Source of the DNA: Gemmiger sp. An194
GTDB taxonomy: Bacteria > Bacillota > Clostridia > Oscillospirales > Ruminococcaceae
Direction of reading: 5' to 3'
DNA: 64,000 bases
Assembly: GCF_002160145.1 (NCBI RefSeq)
Contig: NZ_NFKA01000003.1
Span: 62,001-126,000 of the forward strand
In this document: piece after piece, positions 1-9,300 of the stretch
Position numbering within the stretch: position 1 is the stretch's first letter
Layout of the letters: each line of letters begins with the position of its first letter
The notes under the pieces: model-generated
The model's input: only the letters and a program-made list of their open reading frames with translations
Databases searched by the model: none
What the model was told of the DNA's origin: nothing
Made by a program: the position numbers and the translations under genes

Positions 1-1030
1 TGGCAACGCACTCGTCGGGGTTGATGCCCTTGAAGGGCTCGCAGCCCATCTCCTTCTTAACGGCCTCCTGCACGGCGGGGATACGGGTGGAGCCGCCCAC
101 CAGCAGAACCTTGGCCAGGTCGGAAGCACGCAGGCCGGCGTCCTGCATGGCCTTGCGCACGGGAACCATGGTGCGCTCCACCAGATCGGCGGTCATCTTG
201 TCGAACTGGGCGCGGGTCAGGGTCATGTCCAGGTGCTTGGGACCGGTGGCGTCGGCGGTGATGAAGGGCAGGTTGATGGCGGTGCTGGGCACGCCGGACA
301 GCTCGATCTTGGCCTTCTCAGCGGCTTCCTTCAGGCGCTGGGCAGCCATCTTGTCGCTGCGCAGGTCGATGCCGTTCTCCTTCTGGAACTCGTCGGCCAT
401 CCAGTCGATGATGCGCTGGTCGAAGTCGTCGCCGCCCAGGTGGGTATCACCGTTGGTGGCCAGAACCTCGGTCACGCCGTCGCCCATCTCGATGATGGAC
501 ACATCGAAGGTACCGCCGCCCAGGTCGTAGACCATGATCTTCTGGTCGTTGTCCTTGTCAGCGCCGTAGGCCAGAGCCGCGGCGGTGGGCTCGTTGATGA
601 TGCGGCGCACGTTCAGGCCTGCGATGGTGCCGGCGTCCTTGGTGGCCTGACGCTGGCTGTCGTTGAAGTAAGCGGGCACGGTGATCACGGCCTCGGAAAC
701 GGTCTCGCCCAGGTAAGCCTCGGCATCCGCCTTCAGCTTGGCCAGGATCATGGCGCTGATCTGCTGGGGATTGTAGTCCTTGCCGTCGATGGAAACCTTG
801 TAGTCGGTGCCCATGTGGCGCTTGATGGAGCTCACGGTGCGCTCGGGGTTGGTGATGGCCTGGCGCTTGGCAACCTGGCCGACCAGACGCTCGCCGGTCT
901 TGGTGAAGCCCACCACACTGGGGGTGGTGCGGGCGCCCTCGGCGTTGGCGATTACAACGGGCTCGCCGCCCTCGATAACGGATACACAGCTGTTGGTGGT
1001 ACCCAGGTCAATACCAATGATCTTGCTCAT
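1..1030 (-). CDS. dnaK: Chaperone DnaK (Hsp70), N-terminal 343 codons; runs off the left edge
   Basis: ATP-dependent chaperone that folds and protects proteins together with GrpE and DnaJ in the cytoplasm. The visible part opens with the Hsp70 signature [13 protein letters not shown] and contains the phosphate-2 signature [12 protein letters not shown] and [11 protein letters not shown], so nearly the whole nucleotide-binding domain is present. The substrate-binding domain lies outside the window. The ATG at 1030 follows an AAAGGAGAGG ribosome site. It is the third gene after hrcA and grpE on the same strand, with an 86-base gap after grpE that contains a small hairpin terminator. No CIRCE site lies directly before dnaK, so it probably depends on the hrcA promoter with partial read-through. 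dnaJ would be expected further left. Confidence 0.97.
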   Translation of the reverse strand, partial: MSKIIGIDLGTTNSCVSVIEGGEPVVIANAEGARTTPSVVGFTKTGERLVGQVAKRQAITNPERTVSSIKRHMGTDYKVSIDGKDYNPQQISAMILAKLKADAEAYLGETVSEAVITVPAYFNDSQRQATKDAGTIAGLNVRRIINEPTAAALAYGADKDNDQKIMVYDLGGGTFDVSIIEMGDGVTEVLATNGDTHLGGDDFDQRIIDWMADEFQKENGIDLRSDKMAAQRLKEAAEKAKIELSGVPSTAINLPFITADATGPKHLDMTLTRAQFDKMTADLVERTMVPVRKAMQDAGLRASDLAKVLLVGGSTRIPAVQEAVKKEMGCEPFKGINPDECVA

Positions 1031-1091
1031 AATCTATTCCTCTCCTTTGAATCAAGTCAAAATGAAGTTGATGGTTTTAAAAGTGTTTTAT

Positions 1092-1113
1092 AAAAAAGCC
1101 GTTTCGGCTTTTT
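1092..1113 (-). terminator. Short hairpin between grpE and dnaK
   Basis: A GCCG/CGGC stem with a three-base loop is flanked by A and T runs on both sides, giving a small bidirectional intrinsic terminator. It lies inside the hrcA-grpE-dnaK transcription unit, so it would act as a partial terminator or RNA processing point rather than as the operon end. Confidence 0.6.
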
Positions 1114-1116
1114 GCC

Positions 1117-1722
1117 TTATTCGGCCACCACAACGGTGGCATGGCGGACGACCTTGTCGCCCAGCTTGTAGCCCTTCTGGAAGACCTGCACCACGGTGCC
1201 GCTCTCCTGGCCTTCGGCCGCGGGCTGCTGCATCACGGCGCTGTGCACCTCCGGGTCAAAAGGAAGACCCAGCGCGGGGATCTCCTCCACCTTGAGCACC
1301 TTGAAGGCGGCGGCCGCTTTGTCCAGCGTCATCAGCACGCCCTTTTTGTAGTTCTCGTCGCTGGTGGGGGCATTGGCCGCCATGTCCAGGGTGTCCAGAA
1401 TCGCCAGGATCTGGCTCACCGCGAAGCCCACGCCGTTGTTGAAGGCGGCGTCCTGCTCGCGGGCGGACCGCTTGCGGAAGTTCTCATACTCGGCGGCGGT
1501 GCGCAGCAGCTGGTCCTTTGCGGCATTCAGTGCGGTCTCGGCGGCCTGCGCCTGGGCCTTTGCGGCCTCCAGCTCAGCGGCCAGGTCCTTTTTCTTTTCC
1601 TTGCCGTGCTTTTTGGGCTCCTGCTCGGCGTTCTCCTCCGGAGCGGCGCCGGTCTCGGCTTTGGTCTCCTCCGCGGGCTGCTCTTCGGGCTGCTGGGCGG
1701 GGTTCTTCATCTCTTCGCTCAT
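1117..1722 (-). CDS. grpE: Nucleotide exchange factor GrpE
   Basis: GrpE releases ADP from DnaK and so resets the chaperone cycle. The 201-aa protein has a charged, low-complexity N-terminal tail (Glu/Ala/Lys-rich, about residues 1-60), a long helical segment, and the family's C-terminal beta domain with a GTVVQVFQKGYKLGDKVVRHATVVV-type end. The ATG at 1722 is preferred over an upstream in-frame start at 1755, because AGGAGG sits seven bases before it and it overlaps the hrcA stop codon as ATGA, which implies translational coupling. It lies between hrcA and dnaK, the standard Firmicute order. Confidence 0.96.
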   Translation of the reverse strand: MSEEMKNPAQQPEEQPAEETKAETGAAPEENAEQEPKKHGKEKKKDLAAELEAAKAQAQAAETALNAAKDQLLRTAAEYENFRKRSAREQDAAFNNGVGFAVSQILAILDTLDMAANAPTSDENYKKGVLMTLDKAAAAFKVLKVEEIPALGLPFDPEVHSAVMQQPAAEGQESGTVVQVFQKGYKLGDKVVRHATVVVAE

Positions 1723-2753
1723 ATATTGTCCTCCTGCGCCTTGCCGGCCATGCATTCGCCGAGCTTCAAGGCATAATATTCCAAAATGGGGATCAGCTGT
1801 TCAAAGGGCATCCGTACCGGGCCCAGCAGCGCAATGGCTCCCGTGAGCCCGCCGCCTGCCAGATACCGCTTGCCCATCACGCAAAGGCCGGGCATGGGGT
1901 TTTCCATATCCTCCCCCAGCAGCACCGAGGTGCGGCCGGTGGGCGGAGTGATGAACCGGCCCGCCTTTTCCTGATCGGCGAACAGCTCCAGCACGCCGGG
2001 CAAACAGCCTTCCAGCTGGGGCCAGCGCAGCAGATACTGCTGGCCCTCCAGATAGGTGCGCGCCTTGGCGGCTTCGCTCAGCAGTGCCGCGGCGGCCTGC
2101 ACCACCGGGTACAGCGCCGGGCCCCGCTCGCCCATGCTGGCGGTCACGGATGCCAGCCGCTGAGCGCTCAGGTCTGCCGGGGCGATAAATGCCAGGCCCC
2201 GGTTCAGAGCCATGGCAACCAGCTGGGCGTCCTGCCGGGAAAAGCAGGTCTCCAGCCGGGCCACCCGGGTGCGTACTCCGCCCGCGCTGGTCACGCCCAG
2301 CACCGCTGCGGAATACCGGCCCACCTGCACCACCTCGAAATGGGCGATGCGCAGATCGTCGGACCGGGGGGTGGTGGCGGCCACCGTGTAGCCGGTGTGC
2401 TCCGCCAGCGCCTTGGCCGCGCCCTCTGCCAGCTTATCCGGCTCGTAGTCCAGCCGGGCAAACACCTGGTCGATCTGGGCCTTCTGGCGGGGGGTAAGGC
2501 CCGCCTTGGGCTGCATCAGATGATCCAGATAATACCGGTAGCCCTTGGCGCTGGGCACCCGGCCCGCGCTGGTGTGGGGCTGCTCCAGCAGGCCCAGCTT
2601 GGTAAGGGCGGCCATCTCGTTGCGTAAGGTCGCGCTGGAGACCGCCATATCCAGATACTGGCTCAGAAGACCCGAGCCCACCGGTTCGCCGCCCTGGGTA
2701 TACAGAGCAACGATCGCTTCCAGCACACGCTGCTTTCGATCATCCATCGGCAC
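1719..2753 (-). CDS. hrcA: Heat-inducible transcription repressor HrcA
   Basis: HrcA represses class I heat-shock operons by binding CIRCE; folding of HrcA by GroEL links its activity to stress. The N-terminus shows the winged-helix part (RKQRVLEAIVALY, then SSATLRNEMAALTKLGLLEQPHTSAGR), followed by the GAF-like and inserted dimerisation regions typical of a protein of about 340 residues. The first gene of hrcA-grpE-dnaK, it overlaps grpE by four bases. The start could be the GTG at 2753 (AGGTGA six bases upstream) or the ATG at 2747; the two cannot be separated by eye. A perfect CIRCE element lies about 28 bases upstream, so the gene is autoregulated. Confidence 0.96.
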   Translation of the reverse strand: MPMDDRKQRVLEAIVALYTQGGEPVGSGLLSQYLDMAVSSATLRNEMAALTKLGLLEQPHTSAGRVPSAKGYRYYLDHLMQPKAGLTPRQKAQIDQVFARLDYEPDKLAEGAAKALAEHTGYTVAATTPRSDDLRIAHFEVVQVGRYSAAVLGVTSAGGVRTRVARLETCFSRQDAQLVAMALNRGLAFIAPADLSAQRLASVTASMGERGPALYPVVQAAAALLSEAAKARTYLEGQQYLLRWPQLEGCLPGVLELFADQEKAGRFITPPTGRTSVLLGEDMENPMPGLCVMGKRYLAGGGLTGAIALLGPVRMPFEQLIPILEYYALKLGECMAGKAQEDNI

Positions 2754-2780
2754 AGGTCCTCACCTCTTTCGCTTGTTGTT

Positions 2781-2807
2781 TTAGCACTCTATGTTCCCGA
2801 GTGCTAA
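2781..2807 (-). promoter_or_regulatory. CIRCE operator for HrcA
   Basis: Exact match to the CIRCE inverted repeat: TTAGCACTC, nine bases, GAGTGCTAA. It lies immediately upstream of hrcA, the expected place for autoregulation of the heat-shock operon. Confidence 0.97.
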
Positions 2808-2901
2808 GTCTATTTTACTCCATTTTATACAGCTGTCAAGGGGGTGCGCAAAAATTTTAAAAGTTTCATGCTTTGTTCACAATCTCCCGCCGGGGCGGGC
2901 A

Positions 2902-2940
2902 AAACAAAGGCTCCCGCGGCCGGTGCTGGCCGTGGGAGCC
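2902..2940 (-). terminator. Intrinsic terminator after spoVT
   Basis: A 13-bp GC-rich stem with one mismatch (2909-2921 with 2928-2940) is followed on the minus strand by TTTGTTTT. It ends the spoVT transcript 15 bases after its stop codon and insulates the heat-shock operon. Confidence 0.88.
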
Positions 2941-2954
2941 GGAAGGTTGGCGCT

Positions 2955-3497
2955 TCAGTCCTCCACCTGCTTTGCCAGGAAGGACGCTGCGATCTGCAAG
3001 GCGGCCTGCTCCGATTCATCGGGGCAGGCGCTCTTGTCGGCCGAGAGCAGCAGCACCGCCCCCGCCACATCGCCCCCGGCCAGCAGCGGACAGGCGCCCA
3101 GAATGTGCTTGTCCGCCCCCTCGCAGGGGAAGACGCACTCCTCGGCTTTGCCGCTGTGCCAGAAGGGCTTGCGCCGGTCCATGATGCGCTCCAGCGGGAT
3201 GCTCACGCCCCGCTCCTGGTAGTCCCGTTTGGACCCGCCCGCGGCGGCGATGATGCTGTCCCGGTCGCAGACCAGGGCGGTCAGGTTCAGCGCCTTGTTG
3301 AGCACCTCGGCATACTGGGCGGCAAAGCCCGCCAGCTCGCCCATGGGGGAATATTTTTTGAAGATGACCTCCCCCGCGCCGGTGGTGAAGATCTCCAGCG
3401 GGTCCCCCTCCCGGATGCGCTGGGTGCGGCGGATCTCCTTGGGGATGACCACCCGGCCCAGATCGTCGATGCGTCTCACGATTCCTGTTGCTTTCAT
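2955..3497 (-). CDS. spoVT: Stage V sporulation protein T (AbrB-type regulator)
   Basis: SpoVT is a forespore transcription regulator that tunes sigma-G genes. The 180-aa length matches the family (about 178 aa). Residues 1-50 form the AbrB swapped-hairpin DNA-binding domain (MKATGIVRRIDDLGRVVIPKEIR), and the rest resembles the GAF-like domain of SpoVT (GELAGFAAQYAEVLNKAL, then a C-terminal VLLLSADKSACPDESEQAALQIAASFLAKQ). AAGGAG lies upstream of the ATG. It is monocistronic, with its own terminator. The presence of spoVT supports descent from a spore-forming lineage, although clostridia that no longer sporulate can keep the gene. Confidence 0.94.
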   Translation of the reverse strand: MKATGIVRRIDDLGRVVIPKEIRRTQRIREGDPLEIFTTGAGEVIFKKYSPMGELAGFAAQYAEVLNKALNLTALVCDRDSIIAAAGGSKRDYQERGVSIPLERIMDRRKPFWHSGKAEECVFPCEGADKHILGACPLLAGGDVAGAVLLLSADKSACPDESEQAALQIAASFLAKQVED

Positions 3498-3534
3498 GGC
3501 AGACTCCTTCTTTTGGGATTGGTATTGTAATTCG

Positions 3535-3563
3535 TAGTATCTGCCAGAATTTCCAGTTTATGC
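3535..3563 (-). promoter_or_regulatory. Sigma-G-like promoter of spoVT
   Basis: On the minus strand GCATA (3563-3559), 17 bases, then GATACTA (3541-3535). This fits the sigma-G pattern GHATR-N17/18-CATWHTA with one mismatch in the first base of the -10. In Bacillus subtilis spoVT is a sigma-G gene, so position and match agree. A sigma-A reading is also possible and has not been excluded. Confidence 0.55.
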
Positions 3564-3575
3564 ACAGCAGCACGC

Positions 3576-3607
3576 AAAAAAGCCCGGCCTTCCGAAAAAG
3601 GCCGGGC
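3576..3607 (-). terminator. Intrinsic terminator of the RADAR operon
   Basis: A perfect 10-bp stem (GCCCGGCCTT with AAGGCCGGGC) is followed by six T on the minus strand, 40 bases past the rdrB stop codon. It separates the defence operon from spoVT. Confidence 0.9.
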
Positions 3608-3646
3608 CTGCGGCGGGGGCGGGGATGCCCCGCCGCACAGTGCAGC

Positions 3647-6385
3647 TCATTCCAGCGCTTCCAGAAGCTCATCCAGCTCCCGGAGCAGCGCCTCGTCCTC
3701 GTCGTCCTGATAGATAAAGCTGTGCCGCATTCCGCTTTCCCGCATTTTGTCGATCCAGTCCAGGCAGTGGTTCCGTCCTTTTCCCTGCTCGATCATCCCC
3801 ATATAGGCGATGCCCAGCTCGTTGGAGGTGTTGGTCTGAAAGACGCCCGGGTCATCAGAATTGATGCAGAGCATGATGTCCTTATAATCGCACCCCTTTT
3901 CCGACATAGGATAAATGGGATGCTCCCGAATGGTGTCGATGCTGCTGATGACAAGATTGGAGGTAGGATTGGTTTCCACCACGATGCCGGCCCGGGAAAT
4001 CAGCAGCTGCATGATCTCCTGCAGATCCTTCAGGATCGAGACCTCCTGCGGTTGGATCTGATAATGAATCGGCTCGTTCATGCGGACCGCATACCGGTGG
4101 CAGTGATAAGAGCGGACGATGAATTCCACCCCGATGCTCCGGTCCTTTTTTCTCAGGATGCAGTCCGGCTGGTCTTCGCACTGGCTGCGGCAGCACAGAA
4201 CCTGATCGTACAGCTTTTTGGAAAAAAGCCTGCAATAGCTTTTCACCAGCGTATCGGTGGAAATATACAGTTCGGAGGACAGATCGTCGTCTCCGGGGCA
4301 ATAGATTTCCGCGGCCAGCCGGCTGATGCGCTTTTCCAGGTACAGCAGATCGCTGCCCTTGGACCGGGAGGGATATTCACTGAGCATCCGGTACGCCCAG
4401 ACATAGTTTTCCAGCGCCTCGATGCGCGGAAGAATCACATTGGGGTGCTGCCCGCACCAGCGCTCCACATCCAGCCCCAGCGCCAACCCGTGGCCGATCC
4501 GGTCGCCTGTGTGGAATTTCAGGTGATGGACCACCTCATGGATTCTGCGCAGGCCGGACATGAGATGGCGGAAATCCTCGCCCACATGGCAGGTAAACCG
4601 GAGGCTTTGGAACTGACGGTTCAGATTCCCGCGGAACACCTCGCTCTCACTGTCCCGGGCGCAGTCGTACAGATCGGAGAACACCCAGGTGGGCACCGCG
4701 TTCTCCAGGCTTGCCACGTCGATGCCCACCAGATAACGGTCAATGCCGGGGTAAAGGCGCACATCCCGGATCTTCCGGAAGACCGCCAGCTCCCCCTGAT
4801 ACCGGTCATGCAGCCGCTTGTAGGCCGCCAGCTCCTCGTCCAGGAATCCACACAGATCCGGCTGGGACTGCTCGCTCTTCAGGAAGCTGAAAACGATGCC
4901 CACCCGCGGCAGTTTTTTCACCGGGCGGTACCGCCGGCTCTGCGGGTCGTAGACACAGCAGCTTCTTTGCAAAATGGTCCGGTAGGCTCGCAGAAAGGCG
5001 CGAACATTGGCAATCGCCTCCGGCTCGCTCCGGAAAAAGGAGATGCGGAATTCCACGCAGCGGATGTGCGGGGTGCGCAGCTGGGTATCGATCAGCCGCT
5101 GATAATTCAGTTCCAGATTCCTGCGCTCGATCTGCCGGGCGGGACCGCTTTTGTTGGTGGACACCGCCCGGTAAAAGGTCTGGAAATAATCCAGTCCCGA
5201 CACGGTTTTTTCCTGCACATTCCACTGGAAGATGGTGTGCTTGAGGCGCAGATAATTCAAAAAGCTCTGCTGGATCACAGCGGCTTCCATACTTTTCGGA
5301 TGGCCTTGCGCCTGCTCCTGCTCCATCTGCCGGCAGCGGGTCAGCAGCCGGTGCAGAAAGAAGATTTCGGTGAAGGGGCGTTCCGAGGTGGGGGTCCACT
5401 CCTGCTTGAGCGTCTCGGAATGGCAGATCGCTTCCGCCAGACTGGTTTCCAGCGGATTGAAGTACGCCTTCACCTCAGCGAGCTTCACGGACTCGTTCTG
5501 CACCCGTTTGAACCAGTTCAGTAGGCATTTCTGCTGCAAAAGATGCAGTGGAATATCCTCCATTTTCTGTTCGGAATATTCCATTGCACAGATCAGATAC
5601 ATCCGCAGGCATCGGGCCAGCAGATATTCAAAGGCGACCAGCGTCTGCGAAGGGCCGTTGGGGCGGCTGACGCGGGGCAGCCAGGTGCAGAGAGGATCGC
5701 TCATCACCTGGTCCGTGCTCATCAGCTCCTCCCACATAATGGAGAAGTTGGTGCTCACCCCCGTGTGGATGTGGTTTTCCGAAACGCCCTTGGACAGGAT
5801 TTTTTCCAGCGGCGCGTCGGTGATGGCCAGGGTTCCCCGATACGCGGCCAGAATCTCCTGCGCATACTCCTTGTCCACCGCGAAGCAGGCGACCAGAAGG
5901 TCCATGGGGATCTTCTGCATCACGCTGCGGAACAGATGAATCTTCTGCGCCCCCACAAAGCCGCCCAGAAGCTCCGCGTCGCCCTCGGTTTCCCAGTATT
6001 TATAGATGATCTGCCCGTCCAGCTTGGAGACCATGGATTTGGACAGCTGCCGCAGCCGACGGAAAACCACCGAAAACAGATCACCCCTGTTTTTCACTTC
6101 GTCGGCGCGCAGCTCCCGCCAGTTGACCCCGGACAGATACCACCGGTCCAGATACTGATAAATCTGGTCGTAGGAATCCACGGAATACTGCTGCATCAGG
6201 TACCGGAGCAGCGAAGCCCGGATCTTCTTTTTGATCTGGAACAGCTCGTCCCCGGTTTCCGTGTCCACAAAGGACTCGGGAATCCGGGCAAAAAAGGCCG
6301 CCATGTCATCCTGATACACCAGAGCGCTGTCGGTAACGGGGTAGAGCAGGGTGCTGACAAATCGGTTGATATCAGGTGTTATCAT
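3647..6385 (-). CDS. rdrB: RADAR adenosine deaminase-fold effector RdrB
   Basis: Large (about 912 aa) protein with the full set of adenosine/AMP deaminase active-site motifs. NHIHTG near residue 206 gives the metal-binding HxH. CHVGED near 600 gives the catalytic His/Glu region. GDRIGHG lies near 630, ETNPTSN near 806 and NSDDP near 845, the last holding the metal-binding and catalytic Asp. Ordinary adenosine deaminases have about 350 residues; this length and pairing with a large ATPase identify the RADAR effector, which in characterised systems deaminates adenine nucleotides or RNA adenosines on phage infection and assembles into a hollow shell. The ATG at 6385 is chosen over the GTG at 6388 because AAGGAG lies seven bases before it. 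It starts 14 bases after rdrA, is last in the operon, and is followed by a strong terminator. Confidence 0.9.
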   Translation of the reverse strand: MITPDINRFVSTLLYPVTDSALVYQDDMAAFFARIPESFVDTETGDELFQIKKKIRASLLRYLMQQYSVDSYDQIYQYLDRWYLSGVNWRELRADEVKNRGDLFSVVFRRLRQLSKSMVSKLDGQIIYKYWETEGDAELLGGFVGAQKIHLFRSVMQKIPMDLLVACFAVDKEYAQEILAAYRGTLAITDAPLEKILSKGVSENHIHTGVSTNFSIMWEELMSTDQVMSDPLCTWLPRVSRPNGPSQTLVAFEYLLARCLRMYLICAMEYSEQKMEDIPLHLLQQKCLLNWFKRVQNESVKLAEVKAYFNPLETSLAEAICHSETLKQEWTPTSERPFTEIFFLHRLLTRCRQMEQEQAQGHPKSMEAAVIQQSFLNYLRLKHTIFQWNVQEKTVSGLDYFQTFYRAVSTNKSGPARQIERRNLELNYQRLIDTQLRTPHIRCVEFRISFFRSEPEAIANVRAFLRAYRTILQRSCCVYDPQSRRYRPVKKLPRVGIVFSFLKSEQSQPDLCGFLDEELAAYKRLHDRYQGELAVFRKIRDVRLYPGIDRYLVGIDVASLENAVPTWVFSDLYDCARDSESEVFRGNLNRQFQSLRFTCHVGEDFRHLMSGLRRIHEVVHHLKFHTGDRIGHGLALGLDVERWCGQHPNVILPRIEALENYVWAYRMLSEYPSRSKGSDLLYLEKRISRLAAEIYCPGDDDLSSELYISTDTLVKSYCRLFSKKLYDQVLCCRSQCEDQPDCILRKKDRSIGVEFIVRSYHCHRYAVRMNEPIHYQIQPQEVSILKDLQEIMQLLISRAGIVVETNPTSNLVISSIDTIREHPIYPMSEKGCDYKDIMLCINSDDPGVFQTNTSNELGIAYMGMIEQGKGRNHCLDWIDKMRESGMRHSFIYQDDEDEALLRELDELLEALE

Positions 6386-6399
6386 CACTCGGCTCCTTT

Positions 6400-9300
6400 T
6401 CAGTTTCCGGTCCGGAACAGTCGATAGAAGTCATTGACCTGGAGGGAATCCATGCCCAGCTGTTTTATGAACAGCTCGCCATAATCCGCCTCTTGTTGCT
6501 TGTCGCTCTCATCGATTCCGCCTTCCACAGAGGCCATAGCCAAAGCCGCACGCTCCAGCATCTGATAGGCGGAATCCGCGAGATACGGTTCCCGATACCG
6601 GCAATAGCAGTGAAGCCAGAAGAAATACTCTCTTAGTAAATCCATGTCACTCACACTATCAAACATGTCGCAGCTGCACTTCTCCAGAGCATCCCGAAGT
6701 TGTCTGGCCTCTTTTTTCCCATACCAGGCGGTGGAGTAAATCAAACGATTCAAAACAAGGATGCAGGCGATGTACTGGGTAGTCGTGATATAACCTTGCA
6801 GTTTCTCTTTCCGATTCTCACTATCTTGCTGCGCAACAATCCGCCTCAGATCTCTTTTGCATTTTGTCGCAACTGTATTGGACGTACCGTCATAGCTTTG
6901 CATAAACTTATCATACGCCGTTTGTGTTTCTGCTATCCCTATCTCCAAATTCACAAAGTCATCTTGAAAACATTTTTCACTTATTTTCAATTTAGCAACG
7001 ATATATTTTCGAATCAACTCAATAAAGTTTTCTTCCCCAAAAAACTGCTTGTCTATATTCCACAAGCTCTTTTCATCCACTTTTAGAATTATTTTGATCT
7101 TTTCCAAAAATCCGTCTTCATAAGCATTATTCTCTATAATATTATCCAATTCCATTTTTGAATACTTGCTCAATTTTTGTATGAGTCCATTTTCTTCGAA
7201 AAAGCTCTGCGCAAATCTCATATAAGCATTGTAAAACGGTATCAATTTATTGGAACGGATATTCTCTCTTAGCATATTCATCCATTCTTTATAAATTTCT
7301 TCTTTTGCGCAAGTTATACTCTCTATAGGCATCTCTTTTTCTATTGGCAGTCCGCCTGCCTCTAAAACATTTTCAATGTATTTATTCATCGCCACAGGAA
7401 GCTTTTCGTCAACTTTTTCTTTAAAGCAATCTGCCATTCCAGCTCCAAACCGAAACCAAATAGTTCGATTCTCTTTGGTTCCATCTTTAACACATCCAGA
7501 AAAGATATAATCTTTATACAACTCGGAACTTTCACGGAAATATTCATCGCACAACATGGACAAAGCCATGTTCTGTTTGTTGAGGCGCAGAAAATTCTCG
7601 ATCAGGGAAAGCATATCTTGGTGCTCTTTCATATACTTGCCCAAATCGCCGGTCCCGCTGCCATAGTAGGCATTCAGCGCATCCACATACCGGACGGCAT
7701 ATTCTGTATAGTCCAGAGCGGAGGGTTCACTCTTCCCATCCAGAAAAATCGCGCAGTCAAACGACTGGAAGTAGCGGACCGCCGCCGGGAAGGGCATCAC
7801 ACAATAGGCCTGAATAACGGTAGCCAAATCCGACTCCTTCCTGTTTCGCCATGCCTGAAAGCGCACCCTCTCCTGTGCACTCATGCAGCGGTTGCCCTCG
7901 TTGATGTACTCGTTCATGCACAGGAGCAGCAGCATCTTTTCCTTGATGGCTTGGTAGTCGACTTCTTCCAGCAGCTCATTCTTTCCCAGCAGCCTTGCGC
8001 TCCAATCCAGAAAGACAAACAGGCGGAACGCCCGGATCTCCGCCTCAATCCGGGAAACACTCGTGGTATCGCTCTCTTCTCCGGCAGATGCTTTTCTGTT
8101 TTTGATCTCCGGGAGCTCCTGCTCCAGCCACACGGCAAAGTTATCAAACCGGACCGTACTGTCCTCCCGCGTGGTGCCCAGATTCAGGAACTGCTCAAAA
8201 ATCAGCTGCCGGCTGACGCTGAGCTCATAGCTGGAGGCCACGACCGCTTCGATCAGGAACTTGATCTCCGCATAGCAGTTGTCTGGATTCGCCCCGTCCG
8301 TTCCCAACCGCTCTGCCAGCGTCCGAACAGCCTGATAGCTGCTGACCAGGCCGCGGGCCGTGGTGTCGAACGGATAGTACAGCAGCGCGTCCTGCTGTTC
8401 TCCGTCGGCTTTTTCTCCTTCAAAATAATTGTGCAGCATAGGAATCCGATCATCCAGTTTGCTCAGCAACGCACCCAGCGTGCTCACTTCTTCGGATTCC
8501 TCCCCCTCCTGCGCAAACCGGAAATTTCGCTTGGAGCGCAGCGACCAGTTCACGATCGTATGCCGGTTGTTGGGGGGCATGACCTTTTTCAGATATTCAT
8601 AGGCCAGCTGCTTTTTCCGTTCCAGCATATTTTCCCCGCCGGCCTCGCTGCCGTAGCGGGAATTCTCCACCAGATAGATCTTTTCCATGAAGGCGCTGTC
8701 GGGCAACTGCTCTCTGTGCAGGAAATCCACGGTCAGCGCCTCGCCGAAAATGGCGATGTCGCCCGCCAGAACGGTCACAATGGACGGGTGAGACAGATAG
8801 CTGAGCAGCGTCTTCACCAGATCGCCGCACCGGTTTGTGCTCAGGTCAATGTCATCGATAAAGATAAAGAGCAAAGACTCTTTTTCATACTCCCCCAGCA
8901 GGTTGTCGATGAAATTCCGGAACCGCACCGTGAACTGGTTGCCCGCCTCCAGCATGGAGGTCATGGTGCGCACATACTCCGAATCGCTGGAAAACTGCTG
9001 CACGGATATCTGCTCGTAGGGCTGCTGCAGCTGAACGAATTCCCGCATCAGCTCGTTGTAATTTTTGCGCAGCGGATAAACCTCAGGAAGGCAGAGGGTG
9101 TTTTTCTTCTCTTTGCTCTTGCAGAGCTGGTCCACGGTCTCCTTGAGCAGGCCCAGAACGCAGCCCATCAGGCTGACGTTATCCCCCAGATTTTCCGGGA
9201 CGATTGTGGGCAGCAGAATATTGAGCGCCTTCGGTTTATTCTCATTCTGACTCTCCAGATCCTGGTACAGGGTCTTTAGGATAGAGCTTTTGCCGGTGCC

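Noticed and set aside
3488-5524. Long plus-strand open frame (678 codons) opposite rdrB
   Set aside because: It is antisense to a gene with intact catalytic motifs, has no ribosome site and a His/Gln/Ala-rich composition typical of frames opposite GC-rich genes. The same applies to 7618-9279, 10687-12462, 12359-14704, 22109-23902 and the minus-strand frames opposite 34.4-46.6 kb and 60.4-62.5 kb.
3647-6385. Ordinary adenosine deaminase for purine salvage
   Set aside because: The protein is more than twice the normal length, and its partner is a 1038-aa P-loop ATPase within 14 bases; the pair fits RADAR better.
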